The position numbers and the translations under genes are program-made. From the NCBI GenBank assembly GCA_937887565.1, contig CALABS010000067.1:1-55394 (forward strand): 55,394 nt of DNA. The letters are read 5' to 3'. Shown here in pieces: positions 30,873 to 38,987 of this stretch (the first letter of the stretch is position 1; each line of letters begins with the position of its first letter). This DNA is from an uncultured Rhodospirillaceae bacterium. GTDB taxonomy: Bacteria > Pseudomonadota > Alphaproteobacteria > Rhodospirillales > Magnetospirillaceae. Under the pieces are notes generated by a model. It did not search any database. It was not told the origin of the DNA and worked only from the letters and a program-made list of their open reading frames with translations.

Positions 30873-31918
30873 CCGTTTCCGACCGCTTGGCCGAACGCAT
30901 CCTGCGCGACGGCCCCATCCCGGTCTCCGAGTTCATGGCCGAGGCGGTCGGGGCCTATTATGGCGACCGCGACCCCTTCGGCGCCGCCGGCGACTTCACC
31001 ACCGCCCCCGAGATCAGCCAGATGTTCGGCGAGATCCTGGGCCTGTGGTGCGCGGTGGCGTGGCAGTCGCTGGGCGCACCGCCGCGCTTCGTGCTGGCCG
31101 AATTGGGGCCGGGGCGGGGCACGCTGATGGCCGACATGCTGCGCGCCGCCGCCACCTTGCCGCCCTTCACGGCCGCCGCCGAGGTGTGGCTGGTGGAGAC
31201 CAGCCCCGCCTTGCGCGCCCGTCAGCGCGAGACCCTGTCCGACCGTTCGGTGCAATGGGCCGAGCGCTTCGAGGACCTGCCCGACGGCCCGTTGGTGCTG
31301 GTCGCCAACGAACTGTTCGACGCCCTGCCCATCCGCCAGTTCGAGAAGCGCGACGGCCGCTGGCACGAGCGCCTGGTCGACCGCACCCCGCACGGCTTCG
31401 AATTCGCCCTGGGCCCCGAGGCGGTGCCCGACCTCCCCCCCCATGTGCTCGACGCCCCCGACGGGGCGGTGGCCGAGACCTGCCCCCAGGGCCGCGCCCT
31501 GGCCGCCGCCATCGGCCGCCGCCTGGCCCGCGCGCCCGGCGCGGCGCTGATCGTCGATTACGGCCACGCCCGCTCGGCGGCGGGCGACACCTTGCAGGCG
31601 GTCAAGCGCCACAAGTTCCACCCGGTGCTGCAGGCGCCCGGCACCGCCGACATCACCGCCCATGTGGACTTCGAGGCCCTGGCGGCGGCGGCCATCCCGG
31701 CCCGGGCCTGGGGGCCGGTGGCGCAGGGCGACTTCCTGCGCGGCCTCGGCATCGACACCCGCGCCGCCATGCTGGCGAGCGCCGGCGGGCCGAAGGTCGA
31801 GGCCGAGGTCATGGGCCAATTGCGGCGCTTGATCGACCCGGGCGAAATGGGCACCCTGTTCAAGGTCTTGGCCCTGGCGCATCCGGCGCTGCCGCCCCCA
31901 CCGGGCCTGGCCGTCTGA
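30869..31918 (+). CDS. MidA/NDUFAF7-like SAM-dependent methyltransferase (DUF185)
   Basis: A 349-residue class I methyltransferase. MidA family features include the N-terminal GPIPVSEFMAEAVGAYYGDR, GDFTTAPEISQMFGEILG and motif I LAELGPGRGTLMADMLR, then LVANELFDALPIRQFEK and ALIVDYGHARS. Mitochondrial NDUFAF7 methylates an Arg of the complex I subunit NDUFS2 during assembly. A complex I role here is a family-based inference. It is co-encoded with lgt (4-bp overlap), and the pgeF gene follows after 11 nt. Confidence 0.9.
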   Translation: MTVSDRLAERILRDGPIPVSEFMAEAVGAYYGDRDPFGAAGDFTTAPEISQMFGEILGLWCAVAWQSLGAPPRFVLAELGPGRGTLMADMLRAAATLPPFTAAAEVWLVETSPALRARQRETLSDRSVQWAERFEDLPDGPLVLVANELFDALPIRQFEKRDGRWHERLVDRTPHGFEFALGPEAVPDLPPHVLDAPDGAVAETCPQGRALAAAIGRRLARAPGAALIVDYGHARSAAGDTLQAVKRHKFHPVLQAPGTADITAHVDFEALAAAAIPARAWGPVAQGDFLRGLGIDTRAAMLASAGGPKVEAEVMGQLRRLIDPGEMGTLFKVLALAHPALPPPPGLAV

Positions 31919-31929
31919 GAAAGGCCGCC

Positions 31930-32694
31930 ATGATCACCCTTTCCGCCCTCAACGAGCTCAACCACATCCGCCACGGCTTCTTCACCCGCGAGGGCGGGGT
32001 GTCGGCGGGCATCTACGAGTCGCTCAATTGCGGCCCCGGCTCGGCCGACGATGCCCGCTCGGTGGCCGAGAACCGCTCGCGGGCCATGGCCCAACTGGAC
32101 CTGCCGGCCGAAGCGCTGGTCACCGTGTATCAGGTCCACAGCCCCGACGTGGTGGTGGTGGACGGCCCCTGGCCGGGCGAGGCGCCGCGCGCCGACGCCA
32201 TGGTCACCACCCGCCCCGGCCTGGCGCTGGGGGTGCTGACCGCCGATTGCGCGCCGGTGCTGCTGGCCGACGGCCGCGCCGGCGTCGTCGCCGCCGCCCA
32301 TGCCGGCTGGAAGGGCGCGGTGGGCGGCGTGCTCGACAACACCGTCGCCAAGATGGTCCAACTGGGCGCGCGCAAGTCGACCATCGTCGCCGCCGTGGGC
32401 CCGTGCATCGGCCAGCGCAGTTACGAGGTCGGCGCCGAGTTCCCCGCCCCGTTCCTGGCCGAGGACGCCGCCAACGCCGACTTCTTCGCGCCCGCCCCCC
32501 GCGACGGACGCCATCTGTTCGACCTGCCGGGCTATGTCTCGCGCCGGCTGGCGCGGCTGGGCGTCACCGAGGTCACCCGGGTGCCGGCCGACACCTGCCG
32601 CGACGAGGGCCGGTTCTTCAGTTACCGCCGCGCCACCCTGCGCGGTGAAAGGGATTACGGCCGCCAGCTTTCCGTCATCGTCCTCGAACGCTGA
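31930..32694 (+). CDS. pgeF: Peptidoglycan editing factor PgeF (laccase-domain family)
   Basis: A 254-residue protein of the DUF152/YfiH group. It carries the Cu/Zn-type motif residues QVHSPDVVVVD, VLTADCAPVLLAD and AAAHAGWKGAVGGVLDN, and GPCIGQRSYEV near the end. Escherichia coli PgeF corrects amino acids in peptidoglycan stems and also shows nucleoside deaminase/phosphorylase activity. It forms a tight unit with the MidA-like gene. Confidence 0.93.
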   Translation: MITLSALNELNHIRHGFFTREGGVSAGIYESLNCGPGSADDARSVAENRSRAMAQLDLPAEALVTVYQVHSPDVVVVDGPWPGEAPRADAMVTTRPGLALGVLTADCAPVLLADGRAGVVAAAHAGWKGAVGGVLDNTVAKMVQLGARKSTIVAAVGPCIGQRSYEVGAEFPAPFLAEDAANADFFAPAPRDGRHLFDLPGYVSRRLARLGVTEVTRVPADTCRDEGRFFSYRRATLRGERDYGRQLSVIVLER

Positions 32695-32703
32695 GGTCCG
32701 CCC

Positions 32704-32784
32704 GTGCCCTATGTGATCATGTTCCTGGCCTTCGCGGCCATCGCCACCCTGGTCACCTGCGTCGCCATGGTGGGGGGCGCATGA
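32704..32784 (+). CDS. Possible 26-residue membrane peptide upstream of the lipoprotein gene
   Basis: GTG at 32704 (preceded by GAGGTCC) encodes MPYVIMFLAFAAIATLVTCV and ends AMVGGA, almost entirely hydrophobic. Its TGA overlaps the ATG of the lipoprotein gene (ATGA), the typical sign of translational coupling. Either it is a genuine small membrane protein or a translated leader. Confidence 0.45.
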   Translation: MPYVIMFLAFAAIATLVTCVAMVGGA

Positions 32785-33626
32785 ACCGCCGCCACTTCGC
32801 CGTCCTGCTGCTGTCCGCCGCCGCGGCCGGCTGCGGAGAAATCCCCCAGCCCTTCCGCCACGCGGGCGCCCCGCCGCCGCTGACCCGGCCCAAGCTTCCC
32901 CGTGGGCTGACGGTGCGGCCGGTCGAGGGCCTGCCCGACGGTCCCGGCCTGTCGGACGCCCTGGTCAAGGCCCTGGAGATCCACGAGGTGCCGGCGGTGG
33001 TGCGTGCCGGCCCCGCCTTCGGGCACGTGGTCGAGGCCGAGGCCGGCGAGCGCAATGGCCGCCCGGGCCTGTTGTGGACATTGCGCGCGCCCGACGGCGA
33101 GACCGTGCCCATCCGCTTCCAGCCGCTGCCCGCCGCCGCCACGGCCGGGTTGGGCGCGGCCGCCATCCGGCGCGAGGCCGACGCCACCGCCCAGGCGTTG
33201 GCGCAACGACTGACCGACCCCGACCTCGCCCCGCGCCCGGGCGCCCCCGCCGGCGCAGGCGAGGACACCCGCCCTTCGGTGGCGGTGCGCCCATTCGCTG
33301 GCCTGCCGGGCGACGGCGACCCCACCCTGACCCGCGCCACCCGCCAAGCCCTCGACCGCGGCGGCTTCCGAGTCCGCGACGCCGACGCCGATTACGTGGT
33401 CGAGGGCACGGTGTCGGTGATCCCCGGCCTACCCGGCGAGGAGACCGTGGCGGTGTCGTGGATGGTGCGCGACAAGACGGGCCGCGAATTGGCCACCATC
33501 GACCAGGAAGGCGTGGTGCCGCGCGGCCGGCTGGACTCGCCCTGGGGATCGCTGGCCCGCGACATCGCCGAAGGCGGCGCAGCCGGAGTCCGCGAGGTGG
33601 TCCGCGCGGCCCGCGACAAGCGCTGA
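32781..33626 (+). CDS. Lipoprotein of unknown function
   Basis: A 281-residue exported protein. A signal sequence RRHFAVLLLSAAAAGC ends in a lipobox (Cys18), so it should be lipidated and membrane-anchored, and Lgt is encoded nearby. The mature part is Pro/Ala/Gly-rich, with two similar halves: TVRPVEGLPDGPGLSDALVK at about 42-62 and VAVRPFAGLPGDGDPTLTRA around residue 172. This suggests an internal duplication. The terminal half contains YVVEGTVSVIPGLPGEETVA. No enzyme motif is visible. Confidence 0.8.
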   Translation: MNRRHFAVLLLSAAAAGCGEIPQPFRHAGAPPPLTRPKLPRGLTVRPVEGLPDGPGLSDALVKALEIHEVPAVVRAGPAFGHVVEAEAGERNGRPGLLWTLRAPDGETVPIRFQPLPAAATAGLGAAAIRREADATAQALAQRLTDPDLAPRPGAPAGAGEDTRPSVAVRPFAGLPGDGDPTLTRATRQALDRGGFRVRDADADYVVEGTVSVIPGLPGEETVAVSWMVRDKTGRELATIDQEGVVPRGRLDSPWGSLARDIAEGGAAGVREVVRAARDKR

Positions 33627-33642
33627 TCCGACCCCAAGGGCG

Positions 33643-33671
33643 TTTACAGAATATGTCATGACTGTTATACG
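33643..33671 (+). promoter_or_regulatory. Promoter of prs
   Basis: TTTACA (33643-33648), a 17-nt spacer and TATACG (33666-33671) lie in the 190-nt gap before prs, leaving a GC-rich leader of about 140 nt. The -35 box matches five of six consensus bases. Confidence 0.6.
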
Positions 33672-33817
33672 GATGGCCGATTTCAGGGGCGAAGACAGGA
33701 TCGCCGGGGCACGTTCCGGACCCGCCGGGGGGACCGGGGGGTCGGGTGTCCGGGCAAGGGTGAAACGGCGCCGTCGGGGGCGCCTCGGATCACGCGCGCT
33801 CCACGGGTAAATCCATC

Positions 33818-34744
33818 ATGAAAATCCTCGCCTGCAACAGCAATCGTCCCCTCGCGGAAGCGATTGCCGAATACCTCACCATGTCGCTGACCAAGGCCAG
33901 CGTGCGCCGGTTCTCGGACATGGAGGTCTTCGTCGAGATTCACGAGAACGTCCGCGGCGAGGACGTCTTCGTCATCCAGTCCACCTGCTATCCCGCCAAC
34001 GACAACCTGATGGAACTGCTGGTCACGCTGGACGCGCTCAGGCGCGGCTCGGCCCGGCGCATCACGGCGGTGATCCCCTATTTCGGCTATGCCCGCCAGG
34101 ACCGCAAGTCGAGCCCGCGCAGCCCCATCTCGGCCAAGCTGGTCGCCAACCTCATCACCACCGCCGGCGCCGACCGCGTGGTGACGCTGGACCTGCACTC
34201 GGGCCAGATCCAGGGGTTCTTCGACATCCCGCTGGACAATCTCTACGCCGCGCCGGTGTTCACCAACGACATCCGCGCCCGCTATCCCGACGTGATGATC
34301 GTGTCGCCGGACGTCGGCGGCGTGGTGCGCGCACGGGCCATCGCCAGCCGCATCGACGCCGATCTCGCCATCATCGACAAGCGCCGCGAGCGCGCCGGCG
34401 TGTCCGAGGTGATGAACATCATCGGCGACGTGCGCGACCGCAAATGCATCCTGGTCGACGACATCGTCGATTCCGCCGGCACCTTGTGCAACGCCGCCGA
34501 GGCGCTGATGAAGGCCGGCGCCACCGGGGTTTCCGCCTATGTCACCCACGGCGTGCTGTCGGGCGGCGCGGTGGCCCGCGTCACCTCGTCGCCGCTGGAG
34601 GAGATGGTCATCACCGATTCCATCCCCGCCACCGAGGCGGTCAAGATGGCCCACAACATCCGCCAACTGACCATCGCCCCGCTGATGGCCGAATCCATCC
34701 AGCGCATCTCGGAAGAGCGGTCGGTCTCCAGCCTGTTCGACTGA
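33818..34744 (+). CDS. prs: Ribose-phosphate pyrophosphokinase
   Basis: A 308-residue type I PRPP synthetase that makes the precursor for purines, pyrimidines, NAD, His and Trp. Motifs: FSDMEVFVEIHENVRGEDVF, the flexible-loop region IPYFGYARQDRKSSPRSPIS, the divalent-metal site DLHSGQIQGFFDIPLDNL, the PRPP-binding KCILVDDIVDSAGTLCNAAE and VTHGVLSGGAVARV. Full length. It supplies pathway genes encoded elsewhere in the window (pyrF, trpF, nadD). Confidence 0.96.
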   Translation: MKILACNSNRPLAEAIAEYLTMSLTKASVRRFSDMEVFVEIHENVRGEDVFVIQSTCYPANDNLMELLVTLDALRRGSARRITAVIPYFGYARQDRKSSPRSPISAKLVANLITTAGADRVVTLDLHSGQIQGFFDIPLDNLYAAPVFTNDIRARYPDVMIVSPDVGGVVRARAIASRIDADLAIIDKRRERAGVSEVMNIIGDVRDRKCILVDDIVDSAGTLCNAAEALMKAGATGVSAYVTHGVLSGGAVARVTSSPLEEMVITDSIPATEAVKMAHNIRQLTIAPLMAESIQRISEERSVSSLFD

Positions 34745-34764
34745 CGAGAGCGATCCGCGGGGCA

Positions 34765-35667
34765 TCAGACCCGCAGATAGCGCCCCAGCGCCCGGAACTC
34801 GTCCTTCCTGGGGCTTGAGGGCCGCCAGGCCAGACCGATGCCGCGGCTGGCGGGCTTGGCCAACGGGCGGGTCGCCAGGCCGGTGCCGGCCAGGACGCCG
34901 GCGTCGACCGCCATCATCGGCAGCAGCGTCACCCCCAGGCCGTTGGCGACCATCTGCACCAGGGTCGGCAGGCTGGTGGCGAGCACGCCCTCGCCCCGCG
35001 CCGGCCCCGGCAGGTGGCAGGCATCCAGGGCATGCTCGCGCAGGCAGTGGCCCTCTTCCAGCAGCAGCAACTCGGCGTCCTCGAGGTCGGCGGAGGTGAC
35101 GCGGTCGCGCCGGGCCAGCGGATGGTCGGCGGGGCAGGCGACCACGAACGGATCGGACCCCAGGTCCAGGGTCTCGATGTCGGCGGCATCATAGGGCAGG
35201 GCGATTAAGGCGGCGTCCAATTCGCCGGCCGCCAGCCGGTCGAGCAGCCGCGCGGTCTGGTCCTCGCGCAGGACCAGCCTGAGGCGCGGATGCGCCTCGC
35301 GCAGCGCCGGCAGCGCCTTGGGCAGCAGATAGGGGCCGATGGTGGGGATGACGCCCAGGCGCAGGGTGCCGGACAGCGGCTCGCGCGAGGCATGGGCAAG
35401 ATCGGTGATGTCCTCGGCGCCCCGCAGCACCTCGCGGGCGCGGGCCACCACCTCCTCGCCCAACGGGGTCAGCATCACCTTGCGCCGGGTCCGCTCCACC
35501 AGCGTCACCCCCAGCAGGTTCTCCAGTTCCTGCAGACCGGCGGACAGGGTCGACTGGGTCGCCAGGCAGGCCTCGGCGGCGCGGCCGAAATGCAGGTGTT
35601 CGGACAAGGCCACCAGATAGCGGAACTGGCGCAGGGTGGGCAGCGGCTTCAGCATCATCGACTCCAT
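34765..35667 (-). CDS. oxyR: LysR-family hydrogen-peroxide sensor OxyR
   Basis: A 300-residue transcription regulator. The N-terminal helix-turn-helix reads PTLRQFRYLVALSEHLHFGR then AAEACLATQSTLSAGLQELE. The redox pair typical of OxyR is visible as C208 and C217 in GHCLREHALDACHLP, spaced nine residues apart like C199/C208 of E. coli. The RATSL-type segment is present as VLATSLPTLVQMVANGLGVT. It should switch on peroxide defence genes. It is divergent from the histidine kinase, sharing a 150-nt control region. A start at the second or third Met is equally possible. Confidence 0.9.
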   Translation of the reverse strand: MESMMLKPLPTLRQFRYLVALSEHLHFGRAAEACLATQSTLSAGLQELENLLGVTLVERTRRKVMLTPLGEEVVARAREVLRGAEDITDLAHASREPLSGTLRLGVIPTIGPYLLPKALPALREAHPRLRLVLREDQTARLLDRLAAGELDAALIALPYDAADIETLDLGSDPFVVACPADHPLARRDRVTSADLEDAELLLLEEGHCLREHALDACHLPGPARGEGVLATSLPTLVQMVANGLGVTLLPMMAVDAGVLAGTGLATRPLAKPASRGIGLAWRPSSPRKDEFRALGRYLRV

Positions 35668-35818
35668 CGATCCAACCCGAATGAAAGCCCGCTCCCGGCC
35701 GATCGGTCAACCGCCTCTATCTCGTTCGACCCTCGTTCCTTGGGGGTACACCTTTCGCATCCTTGGCCCCCCGACCAAAGCATCGTTTAGTGGTCACCCC
35801 CTTTTGGATCGCCGGTTG

Positions 35819-37375
35819 ATGTCGCCGCTACGCCTTCTTCGCCTGTTTTCCGCCACCGTCACCATCTTCGTCGTCATCGCGTTCGCGGTGTTCGCCTGGG
35901 CCGACCACCGGGCGTCGGAACAGCAGGCCGCCGACTCGCTGGCCGAGATCGTCCGCCTGATGGAGGAGCACACCCGCGCCGCCCTGTTGAGCGGCGCCCT
36001 CCAGTTGAACCGGGCCGCCGGGCTGGTCGGCGACCGCCCGCTGTCGGAGCTGGCCGGGTCGGTCTCGGACTGGGCCCGCCTGAATGCGATCAAGGACGAC
36101 TTTCCCCACGCCGATTCGTTCTGGATCTTCGACAACGACGCCAATCTGGTGCTGTCGACGCTGCAGCCCTCGGCCATGACCCTGAACGTGGGCGACCGCG
36201 AATACTTCACGGCGGCGCGGGACGGCCAACGCCTGTTCATCAGCCCGCGCATCTGGGGCAAGGTCTATGGCGGCTATTACCTGGCCATGAGCCGCCCCCT
36301 CGACAATCCCGACGGCAGCCTGAAGGGCGTGGCGCAGTTCTCGATCCGGGAAAGCTATTTCACCGACTTCTACCGCACCCTGCGGCCCGGCGACCGCAGC
36401 ACCTTCAGCATCCTCAAGGCCGACGGCAGCCTGATCGCCCGCTGGCCGGAACCGCCACCCGGCGCCGGCACCGACGACCGCCATCCCCACCGGGTCATCG
36501 ACGACATCGCCCCCGACGTGACCGTCATCCGGCGCATGCGCTCGGAGCTCGACGGAATCGACCGCCTTTACGCCCTGCGCCGGGTCGCCGACCATCCCCT
36601 GGTGGTGGTGGCGGGCCTGCCGTCGGACAAGATCTTCGCGGGCTACGCCGAGCGGCTGCTGCGCAACGGCGCCGTCGCGGCCCTGGCCCTGGGCGCCTTC
36701 CTGCTGGTCTCGGGCCAATTGCGCCGCGCCATGCACCGCGAGAAAACCGCGCTGTCGGAGACCCAACGCCTGCTGGCCGAGAAGGAGGTCCTGTTCCAGG
36801 AAATCCACCACCGCGTTAAGAACAACCTGCAGATCATCGCCAGCTTCCTGACCATGCAGGCGCTCAAGGCCGCCGACCAGACCACCGCCGACGCCTTCCA
36901 CCAGGCCCTGGACCGCATCCAGTCCATGGGGCTGGTGCACCAGATCCTTTACGAACAGCACGAGGCGGCGGAGGTCTCCATGGACGCCTATCTGCGCGCC
37001 CTGGCCGCCAGCGTCGGGCAGTCCTACGGGGCCGGCGACCGCGCCATCGTCATCGCGGTGACGACGGACGGCACCCATCTGGGGCTGGACCGGGCGGTGC
37101 CGCTGGCGCTGCTGGCCAACGAGGCGCTGACCAACGCCATGAAGCACGCCTTTCCGGCCGGCAGGCCCGGCAGGGTCGAGATGCGGCTGGAGCGCCGGGA
37201 CGGAGAACTGACCTTCGAGGTGCGGGACGACGGCATCGGCATGGCCGGCAAACCGGATGCCTCGGGGCCCGGCCTCGGCATGTACATCCTGACCGCGCTG
37301 GCCGGGCAACTGGAGGGGTCGGCGACCTTCGCCACCGACGGCGGCACCGCCTTGCGCGTCGCCTTTCCCGCCTGA
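35819..37375 (+). CDS. Membrane sensor histidine kinase, dCache-like plus HisKA_2/HATPase
   Basis: A 518-residue kinase. The N-terminal TM helix LFSATVTIFVVIAFAVFAWA is followed by an extracellular sensor domain (about 40-285) with PDC/Cache features (FIFDNDANLVL-like SFWIFDNDANLVLS, DREYFTAARDG, SRPLDNPDGSLKG). A second TM helix lies near residue 290. The HisKA_2 domain has the phosphoacceptor in QEIHHRVKNNLQIIASFLTM (His 330 or 331). The HATPase has NEALTNAMKHAF and DDGIGMAG...GLGMYILTALA. It lacks a receiver, and its partner regulator is unknown. HisKA_2 kinases often feed the alphaproteobacterial general stress response. Confidence 0.93.
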   Translation: MSPLRLLRLFSATVTIFVVIAFAVFAWADHRASEQQAADSLAEIVRLMEEHTRAALLSGALQLNRAAGLVGDRPLSELAGSVSDWARLNAIKDDFPHADSFWIFDNDANLVLSTLQPSAMTLNVGDREYFTAARDGQRLFISPRIWGKVYGGYYLAMSRPLDNPDGSLKGVAQFSIRESYFTDFYRTLRPGDRSTFSILKADGSLIARWPEPPPGAGTDDRHPHRVIDDIAPDVTVIRRMRSELDGIDRLYALRRVADHPLVVVAGLPSDKIFAGYAERLLRNGAVAALALGAFLLVSGQLRRAMHREKTALSETQRLLAEKEVLFQEIHHRVKNNLQIIASFLTMQALKAADQTTADAFHQALDRIQSMGLVHQILYEQHEAAEVSMDAYLRALAASVGQSYGAGDRAIVIAVTTDGTHLGLDRAVPLALLANEALTNAMKHAFPAGRPGRVEMRLERRDGELTFEVRDDGIGMAGKPDASGPGLGMYILTALAGQLEGSATFATDGGTALRVAFPA

Positions 37376-37379
37376 ACCG

Positions 37380-37415
37380 GACGCGCGGGGCGGCGATACC
37401 GCCGCCCCGCGCGTC
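37380..37415. terminator. Large perfect hairpin between convergent kinase and asd genes
   Basis: Two 16-bp arms (gacgcgcggggcggcg and complement) surround ATAC. It has no T tract but is the only structure between converging genes, so termination or transcript stabilisation is likely. Confidence 0.6.
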
Positions 37416-37419
37416 GCGA

Positions 37420-38439
37420 CTACTTCTTCAGATAGTCCCGCGCCAGGACCTCGGCGATCTGCACCGCGTTGAGCGCGGCGCCTTTGCGCAGGTTGTCGCC
37501 GACACACCAGAACGACAGGCCGTTGTCGACGGTGGGGTCCTCGCGCAGGCGCGACACGAACACCGCGTCCTCGCCGACGCATTCGATGGGGGTGGCATAG
37601 CCGCCCGGCTCGCGGGTGTCGACCACCACCACGCCGGGCGCCTCGCGCAAGGCCTCCCAGGCCTCGTCGACGCTGATCGGGTTCTCGAACTCGACGTTGA
37701 TGGATTCGGAATGGCCCACGAACACCGGCACCCGCACGCAGGTGGCGTTCACCTTGATCTTGGGATCGAGGATCTTCTTGGTCTCGACCACCATCTTCCA
37801 CTCTTCCTTGGTCGAGCCGTCGTCCATGAAGACGTCGATCTGGGGAATCAGGTTGAAGGCGATGGGCTTGGGGAACTTCTGCGGCTCGCGCGGGTCGTTG
37901 ACGTAGATGGCGCGGGTCTGCTCGAACAGTTCGTCCATGGCATCCTTGCCGGCGCCCGACACCGATTGGTAGGTCGACACCACCACGCGCTTGATCCTGG
38001 CCAGCGTGTGCAGCGGCTTCAAGGCCACCAGCATCTGGATGGTCGAGCAGTTGGGGTTGGCGATGATGCCCTTCCTGGTGTAGCCGGCGATGGCCTCGGG
38101 GTTGACCTCGGGAACCACCAGCGGCACGTCGGGGTCCATGCGGAAATGCGAGGTGTTGTCGATGACCACGCAGCCGGCGGCGGCGGCGCGCGGGCCGTGG
38201 ACGGCGGAAATCTTGGCGCCGGGCGACGACAGGGCGATGTCCCAGCCGGTGAAGTCGAATTTGGCCAGGTCCTGGACCTTCAGCACCTCGTCGTCGCCGA
38301 ACGACACCTCCTTGCCCACCGACCGCTCGGAGGCCAGGGCGGCCACCTCGTCGACGGGGAAGTCGCGCTCGACCAGCGTCTGCAGCATCTCGCGGCCCAC
38401 ATTGCCGGTGGCGCCGATGACAGCAACCTTGTAACCCAT
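37420..38439 (-). CDS. asd: Aspartate-semialdehyde dehydrogenase
   Basis: A 339-residue NADP enzyme leading to Lys, Met, Thr and diaminopimelate. It starts MGYKVAVIGATGNVGREMLQ, has the catalytic Cys131 in GIIANPNCSTIQMLV, and contains AGKDAMDEL, FNLIPQIDVFMDDGSTKEEW, the catalytic-His region VRVPVFVGHSESINVEF and the ending KGAALNAVQIAEVL. Length and motifs are normal. Confidence 0.96.
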   Translation of the reverse strand: MGYKVAVIGATGNVGREMLQTLVERDFPVDEVAALASERSVGKEVSFGDDEVLKVQDLAKFDFTGWDIALSSPGAKISAVHGPRAAAAGCVVIDNTSHFRMDPDVPLVVPEVNPEAIAGYTRKGIIANPNCSTIQMLVALKPLHTLARIKRVVVSTYQSVSGAGKDAMDELFEQTRAIYVNDPREPQKFPKPIAFNLIPQIDVFMDDGSTKEEWKMVVETKKILDPKIKVNATCVRVPVFVGHSESINVEFENPISVDEAWEALREAPGVVVVDTREPGGYATPIECVGEDAVFVSRLREDPTVDNGLSFWCVGDNLRKGAALNAVQIAEVLARDYLKK

Positions 38440-38495
38440 CTTCCTCTCTCCGTTCCTGGAAGCCTCTGGCTCCCCCTGGCGCCTATCCGGATGCG

Positions 38496-38528
38496 AAAAG
38501 GCCCGCGGGGTCTTCCGCGGGCCTTTTT
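38496..38528 (-). terminator. Terminator of the 34-codon minus-strand ORF
   Basis: aaaaggcccgcgg and ccgcgggcctttt pair around GGTCTT. The left arm's AAAA provides a T tract on the minus strand, 29 nt after the small ORF's stop. It could also end plus-strand read-through. Confidence 0.75.
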
Positions 38529-38556
38529 CGTGCGTTCGTGACGAACCGGCCCGCGC

Positions 38557-38661
38557 TCAGCAGGTGGTGGTGCCGGTTTTGGTGGTGACGGCGAAGGCCA
38601 TCGCCAGGATGGCATCCTGGTCGCGCTGGGCAGCGGCGGCGATGGTCAAGCGAGGCGACAT
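38557..38661 (-). CDS. Possible 34-residue peptide with Thr-rich tail and C-terminal Cys
   Basis: The ATG at 38661 is preceded by GGAGAAGACCG (GGAG seven nt upstream). The peptide starts MSPRLTIAAAAQRDQDAILA and ends TTKTGTTTC before TGA. A strong hairpin terminator follows. A ribosome site, a short frame and a terminator in the right order suggest a real transcription unit. No signal peptide or membrane span is visible. A RiPP precursor, regulatory leader or small structural peptide are all possible, but no maturation enzyme is encoded nearby. Confidence 0.5.
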   Translation of the reverse strand: MSPRLTIAAAAQRDQDAILAMAFAVTTKTGTTTC

Positions 38662-38788
38662 CGGTCTTCTCCGTCGGGTGGAAGACTTTTACGCAAGCGG
38701 CCCCGGGATGGCAAGGGCAAAGCGGCCGGGAACCCCAGGCCGAAGACGCATGTTTGGCATAGGCAACCCCGAACGCGAGGAGACGATC

Positions 38789-38983
38789 ATGGGCTATACC
38801 AACACCGCCGTCATCGCCCAGTCCCTGCATGGCATCGACTTCCCCGCCGACAAGCGCAAGCTGGCCGAGTACGCCCGCAAGAACGACGCCGACCAAGACG
38901 TCCTCGACGTCATCGGCAAGATGCCGGAAACCGAGTACACCTCGATGGCCGACGTCTTCAAGGGGGTCGGCGAGGTCAAGTAG
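38789..38983 (+). CDS. DUF2795 small protein
   Basis: A 64-residue protein beginning MGYTNTAVIAQSLHGIDFPA and continuing DKRKLAEYARKNDADQDVLD to VIGKMPETEYTSMADVFKGV. The sequence LHGIDFPADK...LAEYARKN...DVLDVIGKMP.TEYTS..DV fits DUF2795 closely. Function is unknown, and its compact helical nature suggests a small regulator or chaperone-like protein. The ATG has GAGGAGAC upstream. It is convergent with the MCP gene, 4 nt away. Confidence 0.8.
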   Translation: MGYTNTAVIAQSLHGIDFPADKRKLAEYARKNDADQDVLDVIGKMPETEYTSMADVFKGVGEVK

Positions 38984-38987
38984 CGGC

